The notes beneath the pieces are model-generated. The model made no database searches and was not told the origin of the DNA. It was given only the letters and a program-made list of their open reading frames with translations. DNA of 14,759 nt from Deltaproteobacteria bacterium (GTDB taxonomy: Bacteria; Desulfobacterota; DSM-4660; Desulfatiglandales; HGW-15), in contig JAHECH010000028.1 of assembly GCA_024641835.1 (NCBI GenBank), forward strand, positions 1-14,759, written 5' to 3'. The stretch's first letter is position 1, and each line of letters begins with the position of its first letter. Below, piece by piece: positions 1 to 6,877 of the stretch. Both the position numbers and the translations under genes were made by a program.

Positions 1-371
1 TTCCCCCCTTCACCGGAAGTGAAAAGGGAGACAATGACCATTCCTCTACTCCCGCTGTTGCCAGCGGGATGAAGCGACCTACCCGGGAACTCGGGCGGAC
101 CACCCTCCGACGCTCCCCTATTTGGTCTTGCTCCGGGTGGGGTTTGCCTAGCTCCTACCGTCGCCGGTAAGACTGGTGAGCTCTTACCTCGCCTTTTCAC
201 CCTTACCCCGCCGGACATATACAGTGTCGAGCGGGGCGGTTTGCTTTCTGTGGCACTTTCCTTCCTGTCGCCAGGACTGGGCGTTACCCAGCACCCTGCC
301 CTATGGAGCCCGGACTTTCCTCCCCCTTGCTTGAGAGCAAGGCAGCGGTCATTTGTCCTACTCTAACCCTT
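1..371 (-). ncRNA. rnpB: RNase P RNA, class A (partial, 3' end beyond the window)
   Basis: This is the catalytic RNA of RNase P, which removes 5' leaders from tRNA precursors. Read on the minus strand it carries the conserved 5' core GAGGAAAGTCCGGGC (complement near 307-321), followed by CTCCATAGGGCAGGGTG, then GGTAAGGGTGAAA and CACCCGGAGCAAGACC, all in the order seen in E. coli RNase P RNA. Helix P2 can be drawn between GACAAATGACC (347-357) and GGTCATTGTC (30-39). After P2 a 10-bp hairpin (about 5-28) sits where class A RNAs may carry P19. The conserved segment that forms the 3' strand of P4 (ACAGAA...GGCTTA) and the 3' strand of P1 are not present, so the gene continues past base 1. The 5' end near 371 is inferred from the promoter just upstream. 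The gene starts within about 10 bases of the preceding stop codon. Confidence 0.95.
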
Positions 372-377
372 AGAAAT

Positions 378-406
378 ATTATAACGCTTCCTGGGGCGAC
401 TGAAAA
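378..406 (-). promoter_or_regulatory. Candidate sigma70 promoter of rnpB inside the upstream CDS
   Basis: On the minus strand a perfect -10 hexamer TATAAT (378-383) lies 17 bases from TTTTCA (401-406), a 4/6 match to the -35 consensus. The -10 box overlaps the TAA stop of the zinc-ribbon gene, and the -35 box is inside its last codons. Transcription would start near 371, which fits the expected 5' end of rnpB. Position and spacing are seen directly; activity is inferred. Confidence 0.6.
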
Positions 407-1116
407 TCCTTATCCTCTCCCCAATAGATGATGCGGTGACAATAGGGGCAGCTCATGATGGCGTCGCCCTTGAGCAACTCATTGAACTTCTGGGGAGGCA
501 GGCCCATGTGGCATGTCTGGCACACACCGCCTATGACGGCGGTGACCGCCAAGCCGCCTCTGCGTTCTTTGAGGAAAAGATATCTTTTCCATAGGTCCTG
601 ATCCAAAGCCTTGACAAGATCGTCCCTGTTTTGTTCAAGACCCTTGAGGTCCTGGTCCAGCAGGAGAAGTTCTTTCTCGATCTCTTTCCTGTCCTTGTCT
701 GCCCTGGTTTTCAGGTCCTGGATCGTTTGCTCCTGGGTGTCGATCTCTTTTTCAGTTTCTTCGATTTTTTCCATGATGTGGATGATCTTATCCTCGGTGT
801 CGAACTTGATTTTTTTCAGGTCTTCGATTTCTTTCAATGCCGCAGCATATTCCTTGTTGGATTTGATATTGGACAGCTTGATGTGGCTCTTTTCGATCCT
901 GCTATCCAGCTCCTGAACTTCCTGTTCGATCTTTCGCCTCTCTTTCTTGGACAATTCCAGTTGGTCGGCCAGTTCTCGCAGCTTAAGATCATTCGCCTTC
1001 ACCTCATCCATGAGTTCCTGAATGCGCCGTGGGCCGATCTCCTTCCGTGTCAAGACATCCCGAATCCTGTTGTCGCATTCCTGAAGCTGTGCCAGCAATT
1101 TGATTTTATCTTTCAA
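379..1116 (-). CDS. Coiled-coil protein with C-terminal C4 zinc ribbon
   Basis: The 245-residue product has a long charged coiled coil (about residues 5-180) and a C-terminal four-cysteine zinc ribbon (C199, C202, C223, C226; CQTC and CPYC). This layout is that of the zf-RING_7/C4 zinc-ribbon family, which includes Helicobacter HP0958/FlgZ; the NKEYAAALKEIE stretch near residue 88 is typical. Relatives have been linked to RNA binding and flagellar regulation, but the general role in deltaproteobacteria is not established, so no specific function is claimed. The start is TTG at 1114-1116, preceded by a purine-rich AAGGAAGGG about 6 bases upstream. Its 3' end carries the rnpB promoter. It is separated from the upstream tRNA by a terminator, so it probably has its own promoter. 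Confidence 0.9.
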   Translation of the reverse strand: MKDKIKLLAQLQECDNRIRDVLTRKEIGPRRIQELMDEVKANDLKLRELADQLELSKKERRKIEQEVQELDSRIEKSHIKLSNIKSNKEYAAALKEIEDLKKIKFDTEDKIIHIMEKIEETEKEIDTQEQTIQDLKTRADKDRKEIEKELLLLDQDLKGLEQNRDDLVKALDQDLWKRYLFLKERRGGLAVTAVIGGVCQTCHMGLPPQKFNELLKGDAIMSCPYCHRIIYWGEDKDFQSPQEAL

Positions 1117-1143
1117 TGTAGTCCCTTCCTTTTTCTTAGATCA

Positions 1144-1172
1144 TTCGTACTTTAATGGAGATTTTTGTTCAA
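1144..1172 (-). promoter_or_regulatory. Weak candidate promoter for the zinc-ribbon gene
   Basis: On the minus strand TTGAAC (1167-1172) and TACGAA (1144-1149) are separated by 17 bases, giving 4/6 and 3/6 consensus matches. It sits after the tRNA terminator and about 28 bases before the TTG start. The match is weak. The -35 also falls in the palindrome TTTTTGTT-C-AACAAAAA (1162-1178), which could instead be part of the terminator region. Confidence 0.25.
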
Positions 1173-1173
1173 C

Positions 1174-1209
1174 AAAAACTGAAAGGGCGCACCCCCCTGA
1201 TGCGCCCTT
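1174..1209 (-). terminator. Rho-independent terminator after the tRNA
   Basis: A perfect 9-bp stem AAGGGCGCA (1183-1191) / TGCGCCCTT (1201-1209) with a 9-base loop is followed on the minus strand by TTTCAG and a TTTTT run (about 1175-1184). This is a standard intrinsic terminator for transcription leaving the tRNA gene leftward. Confidence 0.75.
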
Positions 1210-1282
1210 GAACCGATTAAGGTCTTCTGTTTGTAATGCAATTTCTTCAACGGCCCTCCTCCAAACATACCTAAAGAACGCC

Positions 1283-1358
1283 TGGTGGGCCCACCTGGAT
1301 TCGAACCAGGGACCGACCGGTTATGAGCCGGTGGCTCTACCAGCTGAGCTATAGGCCC
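1283..1358 (-). tRNA. tRNA with CAU anticodon, probably tRNA-Ile2 (lysidine-modified)
   Basis: The 76-base minus-strand sequence folds into a full cloverleaf: acceptor GGGCCTA/TGGGCCC, D arm GCTC/GAGC, anticodon stem ACCGG/CCGGT with loop CTCATAA, T arm CCTGG-TTCGAAT-CCAGG, and an encoded CCA end (1283-1285). The anticodon is CAU. The first pair is G1-C72, so it is not the initiator tRNA. C4-G69 and C5-G68 are present, which are TilS identity pairs in E. coli tRNA-Ile2, whereas E. coli elongator tRNA-Met has U4 and A5 there. This favours tRNA-Ile2, where TilS would convert the wobble C to lysidine to read AUA. Elongator tRNA-Met remains possible. Confidence 0.95.
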
Positions 1359-1384
1359 ATTTTGGTTTCTGGTAAACTCACTAA

Positions 1385-1413
1385 AACATGCAGGCTCGGT
1401 TAACCTTTGTCAA
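1385..1413 (-). promoter_or_regulatory. Candidate promoter of the tRNA gene
   Basis: On the minus strand a perfect -35 TTGACA (1408-1413) lies 17 bases from CATGTT (1385-1390), a 3/6 match to the -10 consensus. It sits between the rpoD stop and the tRNA and would leave a leader of about 20 bases. No convincing terminator separates rpoD from the tRNA, so read-through from rpoD is also possible. Confidence 0.45.
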
Positions 1414-1436
1414 GGGAAATTCAAGCTCCCATACGG

Positions 1437-3200
1437 TTATTGCTCGAGGAAGCTCCTCAGTTTCTTGCTTCTGCTCGGGTGCCTCAGTTTCCTCAGCGCC
1501 TTGGCCTCTATCTGTCTAATCCTTTCCCTCGTGACATTGAAGTCGCGGCCCACCTCCTCCAGGGTGTGGTCCGATTTCTCACCTATGCCGAACCTCATCC
1601 TGAGCATCTTTTCCTCTCTTGGGGTCAAGGTGGTCAGGATTTTCCTGGTCTGCTCTCCAAGGTTGTAATTCACCACCGCCTCACCTGGGGAGATGATCTT
1701 CTTGTCCTCAATGAAATCTCCCAGGTGGCTGTCCTCTTCCTCGCCGATAGGTGTTTCTAACGATATGGGCTCTTTGGCTATTTTGAGCACCTTCCTCACT
1801 TTCTCCAGGGGGAACTCCATCTTCTCAGCGATTTCCTCTGGCGTGGGCTCACGGCCATGCTCTTGAACGAGGTATCTTGAGGTTCGAATGAGCTTGTTGA
1901 TGGTTTCAATCATATGCACAGGGATGCGAATGGTTCTTGCCTGGTCCGCAATGGCTCTGGTGATGGCTTGCCTGATCCACCAGGTGGCGTAGGTGCTGAA
2001 CTTATAGCCTCTTTGATATTCAAATTTATCCACAGCCTTCATCAACCCGATGTTCCCTTCCTGAATCAAATCGAGAAACTGCAATCCCCGGTTGGTATAC
2101 TTCTTGGCAATGCTGACCACAAGCCTCAAGTTGGCTTCTATAAGCTCGCTTTTTGCCTTTTTCGCTCTTTCCAACCTGTCTTCCACAAGGGAGAGGGCCT
2201 GTTTCAGTTCTTCATAGTCCATGTCCGTTCGATCTCTGGTCTCTTTGAGGACCTTCTGGGCACCATCAATTTTGGATTTCAGAACCCCGAGATCTGATTT
2301 CTTAAGCTTCAAAGGGGTGACCACCTGGTTATCCTTGGCAGACTTGGGAATTTGGCTGATGCATTTCTTCACATAAGAGAGAGGTTTGCCGCCTGATAGT
2401 GACACAGTCCCCTCCAGCTCTTTTTCCGCCATTTTCGTCTGCTGTACCATCTGCCGCATCCTCTCAACCATCCGATCGAGCTGCGTCTTCTCGAGCTTGA
2501 AAGACCGGATTAACTCACCGATCCTTGTGTTCGCATTCTCCATCTTGGCGGCGAGTTTCTTTTTCTTGGCTGCAGTAGACCCCTTTTTGGACATCTCCCT
2601 CTTCAAATCAGAACGTAGCTTGAAGAGGGAATCGATTTCACCGATGAGATTGATGATGGATTCTCTTCTCTCCCCGATCTGGGTATGGCTGTCTTCGTCA
2701 TCCACGTCATTAATCACATCTTTGAGCTTGATTTCGCCCACCTGCAGCTTCGTTCCCAGTTCGATGATGTATTCGATCCCGACACAGCATTTGAGGAGCA
2801 TATCGAGGGCTTCCTTTTCCCCAGATTCGATCCTTTTGGCAATCTCCACTTCTCCCTCTCTTGTCAAAAGAGAGATGCAGCCCATTTCCTTCAGGTACAT
2901 TTTGACCGGATCGGAGACCCGCGTCACACCTTCCGATACCTCAGCTCGGTAGGTCTCTTTTTCCGTCGCTTTTTCTTGTTTCTTCTTGAGCCTCTTTGCC
3001 TTCTCGATTGCTTCCTTTGCAGCTTCGTCGATGACCATGATGTCCATTTCTTCGAACATCATCATCAGGTCATCGATATATTCAGAAGAGACGACGTCCT
3101 CGGGCAGATCGTCGTTCAGTTCTTCATAGGTGATGTACCCTTTGTCTTTTCCGATATCGATCAGCCGCTTCAGGTTCACAATTTCAGAGTTGTTCGCCAT
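1437..3200 (-). CDS. rpoD: RNA polymerase primary sigma factor RpoD (sigma70)
   Basis: This is the housekeeping sigma factor that directs RNA polymerase to -10/-35 promoters. The 587-residue protein shows region 1.1 (about 1-80), region 1.2 starting DPVKMYLKEMG (residue 97), an acidic and lysine-rich non-conserved insert (about 160-330), regions 2.1-2.4 (about 353-435, with LIEANLRLVVSIAKKY and STYATWWIRQAI), region 3, and region 4.2 with the helix-turn-helix TLEEVGRDFNVTRERIRQIEAKALRKL (residues 546-572, given in family-standard form) ahead of the C-terminus LRSFLEQ. The start is ATG at 3198-3200, with a strong AGGAGGGAAGG ribosome-binding site inside the dnaG 3' end. The ATG overlaps the dnaG TAA by one base (TAATG), which indicates translational coupling. 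Full length, no defects seen. Confidence 0.98.
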   Translation of the reverse strand: MANNSEIVNLKRLIDIGKDKGYITYEELNDDLPEDVVSSEYIDDLMMMFEEMDIMVIDEAAKEAIEKAKRLKKKQEKATEKETYRAEVSEGVTRVSDPVKMYLKEMGCISLLTREGEVEIAKRIESGEKEALDMLLKCCVGIEYIIELGTKLQVGEIKLKDVINDVDDEDSHTQIGERRESIINLIGEIDSLFKLRSDLKREMSKKGSTAAKKKKLAAKMENANTRIGELIRSFKLEKTQLDRMVERMRQMVQQTKMAEKELEGTVSLSGGKPLSYVKKCISQIPKSAKDNQVVTPLKLKKSDLGVLKSKIDGAQKVLKETRDRTDMDYEELKQALSLVEDRLERAKKAKSELIEANLRLVVSIAKKYTNRGLQFLDLIQEGNIGLMKAVDKFEYQRGYKFSTYATWWIRQAITRAIADQARTIRIPVHMIETINKLIRTSRYLVQEHGREPTPEEIAEKMEFPLEKVRKVLKIAKEPISLETPIGEEEDSHLGDFIEDKKIISPGEAVVNYNLGEQTRKILTTLTPREEKMLRMRFGIGEKSDHTLEEVGRDFNVTRERIRQIEAKALRKLRHPSRSKKLRSFLEQ

Positions 3201-4969
3201 TACCTTCCCTCCTGAGAGTTCCCTTTCATTCTGGGCAGGACATCCCTTTCCCGTTTTAGCTTCAATACCTTATTGTAACTTTCAATGTCACCGCTTGCTT
3301 TTGCTCTAGCCGCGGTGGTCTTGATCTTGATTCTTTCCTCAAAGTCACTGAGAATCAGGTGCACTTCTTCATCCTGAAATCTCGACGGACTGACCATTGC
3401 TTCCCTGAACACCTCTTTGGCCGGCTCGCCAGACAGGTTATTCATCATCTGCTCCAGGCTGAAGCTGTCCTGCCCCCTATAATTCCTGGCTATGGTCTCG
3501 AAGATTTCGATGGTAGGAGGATCAGACAGAAGAGACTTCAAGTTGAGTCTCACAAGCCGTTCGATAGAGCCGGGGTGATGGACCAAGACATTCAGGAAAA
3601 AAACATCATCACTCACCTTGACTTCCTGGTAGGACGACCTGTCTTGGACCTGGCTCCCCTCAGCCTTCATCGACTTTTGCATTTTCTCTTTCTCCATCTC
3701 CTTCAAGAACGAGGATTCGGGTACGCCCAACTTCTCCGACAGGCGTCGCGCGTACAGAGAGCGCTGGACCTCGCTGTTGAGGTCCAGGAGCACAGGGATA
3801 ACTTCTTTTACCGCATTGGAGCGGCCTTCAATGGTTGAACGGCTCTCGGCTAATTTACGGTCAAGAAAAAAGTCAAAAGTGGGAATGGATCCCTCCAGAA
3901 GCTCTTGGAATGCCTTTATCGAGTTCGTGTTGACAAAAGTATCGGGATCGTCGCCTTTGGGCAGAATGAGAACTTTGGATGACATTCCTTCGTTCAAGAA
4001 CAGGGGCAAACTTCTCATTGCAGCCGCCATTCCTGCTGCGTCCGGGTCAAAGACGAGCACCGCCTCCTGGGCATAACCTTTGAGCCTTCTGATGTGGTCC
4101 CTGGTCAGAGCGGTTCCCAGTGTGGCAACCGCTCCCTGGAAGCCGTGTTTCACCAGAGCCAGAACATCCGTGTATCCCTCCACAATGACCACGTACCCGG
4201 TCTTGCGGATCGCCTCATAGGCCATGTGCAGGCCATAAAGCAACTCGCCCTTTTGGAAAATAGGGGTCTCCGGCGTGTTCAGATACTTGGGAAGAGAATG
4301 ATCGAGGACCCTCCCGCCAAAGCCCACGATCTGTTTTCGCAGGTCAAAAATGGGGAATATCACTCTCCCTCGGAAGCGATCGTAATAGCCTCCCGTCTTC
4401 TTCGGGAGGATGAGACCTGCCTCAAGGGCGGTTTTCAGGTCTCCCGTCTTGTCTTTGAGAAACCTCGTCAGCCCGTCCCATTCATCAGCCGCGTAGCCCA
4501 GCTTGAAGGCTGAAATGATCTCTGATGGGATGGACCGCCGCTCAAAATATTCTCTCCCGGCTTTTCCCTTGTCCGGCTGTGTCAACAGGTGGTGAAAGAA
4601 CTGGGCCGCCATCCCATTCACCCGCAGGAGGTCCTCTTTTTGATCCCTTTCCCTTCGCCCTGAAGAGCCGGAATGGGCCTCCGGGAGGGAGACATGATAC
4701 TTCTCAGCCAGATCTCTCATGGCCTGGGGAAAAGAGATCTGATGGTATGCCATCCAGAAGGCAAAAAGGTCTCCTCCTTTCTTGCATCCAAAACAGTGAA
4801 ACATCTGCCTTGCAGGGCTGACCGTGAATGAAGGGTCCTTTTCCGAATGAAAAGGGCAAAGACCCGCATAGTTCTGGCCCGTTTTCTTTAGCTGGACGAA
4901 TTGGCCGATCAGCTCAACAATATCAACAGCCCTCTTTATCTCTTCTTTGACCGATTGATACGAATCCAT
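3200..4969 (-). CDS. dnaG: DNA primase DnaG
   Basis: DnaG makes the RNA primers for replication. The 589-residue product has the N-terminal CHC2 zinc-binding domain with C38, H41, C59 and C62 (CPFH and CFGC), a TOPRIM catalytic core with the EGYTD glutamate E264, the metal-binding DPD (D308/D310) and KGDDPD (D340), and a C-terminal helicase-interacting region of normal length. It overlaps rpoD by one base and follows a 369-bp gap after yqeY. The ATG at 4967-4969 fits the usual N-terminus but has no clear ribosome-binding site, which is mildly unusual for a gene in this arrangement. rpsU, often found directly before dnaG, is absent. Confidence 0.98.
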   Translation of the reverse strand: MDSYQSVKEEIKRAVDIVELIGQFVQLKKTGQNYAGLCPFHSEKDPSFTVSPARQMFHCFGCKKGGDLFAFWMAYHQISFPQAMRDLAEKYHVSLPEAHSGSSGRRERDQKEDLLRVNGMAAQFFHHLLTQPDKGKAGREYFERRSIPSEIISAFKLGYAADEWDGLTRFLKDKTGDLKTALEAGLILPKKTGGYYDRFRGRVIFPIFDLRKQIVGFGGRVLDHSLPKYLNTPETPIFQKGELLYGLHMAYEAIRKTGYVVIVEGYTDVLALVKHGFQGAVATLGTALTRDHIRRLKGYAQEAVLVFDPDAAGMAAAMRSLPLFLNEGMSSKVLILPKGDDPDTFVNTNSIKAFQELLEGSIPTFDFFLDRKLAESRSTIEGRSNAVKEVIPVLLDLNSEVQRSLYARRLSEKLGVPESSFLKEMEKEKMQKSMKAEGSQVQDRSSYQEVKVSDDVFFLNVLVHHPGSIERLVRLNLKSLLSDPPTIEIFETIARNYRGQDSFSLEQMMNNLSGEPAKEVFREAMVSPSRFQDEEVHLILSDFEERIKIKTTAARAKASGDIESYNKVLKLKRERDVLPRMKGNSQEGR

Positions 4970-5338
4970 TGCATTCGAACAGGTTGACGCTTTAGATTGC
5001 GTCTTAAAGTGATGCCAGAACCCCCTCCCTGTACCTAAGAAACCTCAATGAGATCTCTCTCTCCGCACCTGCCTAGGAGAGTGCTTGGGAGAGCGTTTTG
5101 AAGAGCGCTTCCGCTCATTCATGGCCGATGGCTTCTTCAGACGAAAAACCCCTTCCCCCTTGGAAGGAGTTTCACTCTCGAACCTGATTTTTTCCTTCAT
5201 CTCCGGTAATGTTTCGATCAGTCGAAAACCTGAGAGACGAGCAGCATCGCTGCTCTATAAGACTGGCGCCATTGGAAGATATGTCATGAAATTGTGTTTG
5301 TTTTGCGTGAACAGGACCCGGAGTTCGAATCATTTAGG
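4970..5338. other. Gap between yqeY and dnaG with hairpins
   Basis: No recognised gene lies in these 369 bases. They contain a perfect hairpin GAGCAGC-ATC-GCTGCTC (5239-5255), a GAGCG-CTTC-CGCTC hairpin around 5105-5118, and a small inverted repeat GACGC/GCGTC (4986-5003) about 20 bases before the dnaG start. No T-tract follows the first hairpin on the minus strand, so it is not a clear terminator. I see no convincing promoter for dnaG here. A 51-codon minus-strand frame is listed separately. Confidence 0.6.
5045..5200 (-). CDS. Possible small basic ORF or gene relic, unrecognised
   Basis: An ATG at 5198-5200 opens a 51-residue frame beginning MKEKIRFESETPSKG and ending in a Lys/Arg/Ser-rich tail (KRSSKRSPKH, then RQVRRERSH). 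GGAG abuts the start codon, which is too close for a good ribosome-binding site. The same frame stays open upstream to a TAG at 5255-5257, and beyond that TAG to an ATG at 5285-5287 (MTYLPMAPVL). This could be a decayed reading frame or chance. I do not recognise the protein. It sits where rpsU is often found, and its basic tail recalls bS21 only loosely. Confidence 0.2.
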   Translation of the reverse strand: MKEKIRFESETPSKGEGVFRLKKPSAMNERKRSSKRSPKHSPRQVRRERSH

Positions 5339-5782
5339 TTAGCTCAAAAGTTTTCTCGCTATCTCATTGACCTCTTTTCCCTGCGCTCTCCCCGCCATTC
5401 GCTGCATGGCGACCTTCATCACTTTGCCCAACTCTTTGACGCTTGTGGCAGAAAATTCAGCAATAGTTTCACGCAGTATACCCTCGATTTCGTCAGGCGT
5501 CAGTTGCTTGGGTAAGTACTCATAATAAACCTTGATTTCCCCCTCCTCCTTGAGCGCCATGTCCTCGCGGTTCCCTTTCCTGAACTCGGCCGCCGCTTCC
5601 TGTCCCTTCTTGATCAATGAAGCGATAACCGGCTGAGTTTCCTCATCTTTTAGTTCATGCATTTTTTCCACCTGGGCGTTTTTGAGGGCGGTCTTGAGCA
5701 TTCTGAGGCAGGACGTACGAAACTCATTCTTGCCCTTGATGGATTGTTTCAGGTCTTCCGCGATCTTCTGAACAAGGGACAT
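5339..5782 (-). CDS. yqeY: GatB/YqeY domain protein
   Basis: The 147-residue product starting MSLVQKIAEDLKQ matches the stand-alone YqeY family, which resembles the C-terminal tRNA-binding tail of the GatB subunit of the Asp-tRNA(Asn)/Glu-tRNA(Gln) amidotransferase. Family marks include the N-terminal SCLRMLKTALKNAQVEK segment, YYEYLPKQLTPDEI, and the C-terminal GKVMKVAMQRMAGRAQGKEVNEIARK. A role in tRNA handling or amidotransferase function is assumed from the family, not shown. The ATG at 5780-5782 is chosen over a TTG two codons upstream; no strong ribosome-binding site precedes either. A strong promoter (5818-5845) gives a leader of about 29 bases. It heads the yqeY-dnaG-rpoD group. Confidence 0.92.
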   Translation of the reverse strand: MSLVQKIAEDLKQSIKGKNEFRTSCLRMLKTALKNAQVEKMHELKDEETQPVIASLIKKGQEAAAEFRKGNREDMALKEEGEIKVYYEYLPKQLTPDEIEGILRETIAEFSATSVKELGKVMKVAMQRMAGRAQGKEVNEIARKLLS

Positions 5783-5817
5783 GGTCAAAGCGTATCCAGG
5801 TTTTGGGATAACAATCT

Positions 5818-5845
5818 AATATATCCAACTTATCCGATAAGTCAA
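5818..5845 (-). promoter_or_regulatory. Strong candidate promoter for yqeY-dnaG-rpoD, with internal palindrome
   Basis: On the minus strand -35 TTGACT (5840-5845, 5/6) and -10 TATATT (5818-5823, 5/6) are separated by 16 bases. The -35 box overlaps the hisA stop codon. Between and partly overlapping the boxes is a perfect palindrome ACTTATC-C-GATAAGT (5828-5842), shaped like an operator for a dimeric regulator. Sequence match is direct; repression or activation is inference. Confidence 0.65.
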
Positions 5846-6588
5846 GGACTCTTTTCGATTTTCATACCTTTGCATAATTTTATCGCTTCCCGGAGGTCCA
5901 ACCGCCCCTCATAAAGCGCTCTCCCCGTGATCATCCCAATCACACCATATCGGGCGAGGGGTAGCAAGTTGGCCACGTCGTGGAGCCCTGAAATCCCTCC
6001 TGAGGCAATCACGGCAACCGGGACATTCCTCGCCAGATCCTCTGTTGCCTTTATATTGGGGCCAGTGCCCATACCGTCCCGGTGGATATCCGTATAAACG
6101 ATCGCTGCAAGCCCAATGGACTCAAATCTCCTGGCCATCTCAGCGGACGTCATGGAGGTCTCTTCTGTCCACCCTTCCACAGCCACCCGATTCTCCTTCG
6201 CATCAATCCCCAAAATAATTCGACCGGGGAAACTCTCACAAGCAAGCTGTACAAATGCAGGGTTTTTGTAGGCAACGGTTCCCAGGATGACCCATTGAAC
6301 ACCCGCCTCGAGATAAGCCTCGATGGTCTTCGTGTTTCTGATCCCTCCCCCCAATTCAACGGGTATCGGGATTGCCCCGACGATGTCTCTGATGAGATCG
6401 CGGTTGACCGGCCTTCCTTCTGCTGCGCCGTCGAGATCCACCAGATGGAGACGCTCGGCACCGCTCTCATACCAGTGCAGAGCCATCTCAACAGGAGACT
6501 CAGAGTAAACAGTCTCCTGAGACATCTGCCCTTGTTTGAGCCTCACGCAAAGACCATTCTTGATGTCGATGGCTGGTATGACGAGCAC
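5842..6588 (-). CDS. hisA: Phosphoribosylformimino-5-aminoimidazole carboxamide ribotide isomerase HisA
   Basis: HisA catalyses the fourth step of histidine synthesis, an Amadori rearrangement of ProFAR to PRFAR, in a (beta/alpha)8 barrel. The 248-residue protein shows the N-terminal half-barrel motif VIPAIDIKNG with catalytic D8, LHLVDLDGA (residues 47-55), ELGGGIR (78-84), GIDAKE with the second catalytic D129, YTDIHRDGMGTG (165-176), and ASGGIS (195-200) for the phosphate site. The start is GTG at 6586-6588, with AAAGGA about 9 bases upstream. Length is normal. hisH and hisF, usual neighbours of hisA, are absent here. A 268-bp fold-back element separates it from the upstream lipoprotein gene. 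Confidence 0.97.
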   Translation of the reverse strand: MLVIPAIDIKNGLCVRLKQGQMSQETVYSESPVEMALHWYESGAERLHLVDLDGAAEGRPVNRDLIRDIVGAIPIPVELGGGIRNTKTIEAYLEAGVQWVILGTVAYKNPAFVQLACESFPGRIILGIDAKENRVAVEGWTEETSMTSAEMARRFESIGLAAIVYTDIHRDGMGTGPNIKATEDLARNVPVAVIASGGISGLHDVANLLPLARYGVIGMITGRALYEGRLDLREAIKLCKGMKIEKSP

Positions 6589-6602
6589 CGGTCAATCCTT
6601 TT

Positions 6603-6870
6603 CAGGCTGTTGCCCGAATCGCCCCACCCTCCCCCCTGCATAAGCGCTAACTTAACCGGCCGATGATACCTTTTCTTACGTTCCAAGGCCGCCAGAGGCG
6701 GCCAAGTCTCCCCGCCCTCCCGCCAGCCCTGTTGAATTTCCCGAAGGGAACCCTATTCAACAGGGCCAGTCACATCCAGAAAAGGCATCATCGGCCTTCC
6801 ATTCTTCCCCCCACACGCTTCGATTTAGCGGTTATGCCCACGGGGGTGGGGTGATTCGGGCAACAGCCTG
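6603..6870. repeat. 268-bp nested fold-back (inverted repeat) element
   Basis: The interval is built from nested arms. The outer arms 6603-6629 and 6844-6870 match at 26 of 27 positions. The next pair, 6638-6650 and 6825-6837, matches 12/13. The third pair, 6658-6676 and 6778-6796, matches 18/19. At the centre are two local hairpins: GGCCGCC-AGA-GGCGGCC (6687-6703), and GCCCTGTTGAAT (6726-6737) with its exact complement (6755-6766), itself enclosing TTCCC-GAA-GGGAA. It fills the gap between the lipoprotein stop (7 bases away) and the hisA ribosome-binding site, and encodes no plausible protein. It resembles a MITE-like or REP-type insertion, or a structured intercistronic RNA; no transposase or clear target duplication is visible. 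Confidence 0.85.
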
Positions 6871-6877
6871 TTATCGC

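Noticed and set aside
1100..1354. Plus-strand ORF of 84 codons ending in HLDSNQGPTGYEPVALPAEL
   Set aside because: The C-terminal part is the antisense translation of the tRNA gene, a well-known false protein call; the rest crosses a terminator.
5239..5255. Hairpin GAGCAGC/GCTGCTC as a terminator of yqeY
   Set aside because: The minus-strand tail GTCTCTCAGG lacks a T-run, so intrinsic termination is not supported.
5255..5287. In-frame TAG that could be read as pyrrolysine to extend the small ORF before dnaG
   Set aside because: No pyrrolysine machinery or known Pyl protein family is visible, and the frame itself is unsupported; a decayed frame or chance is simpler.
6082..6666. Plus-strand ORF of 194 codons antisense to hisA
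   Set aside because: Shadow of hisA that runs into the fold-back element.
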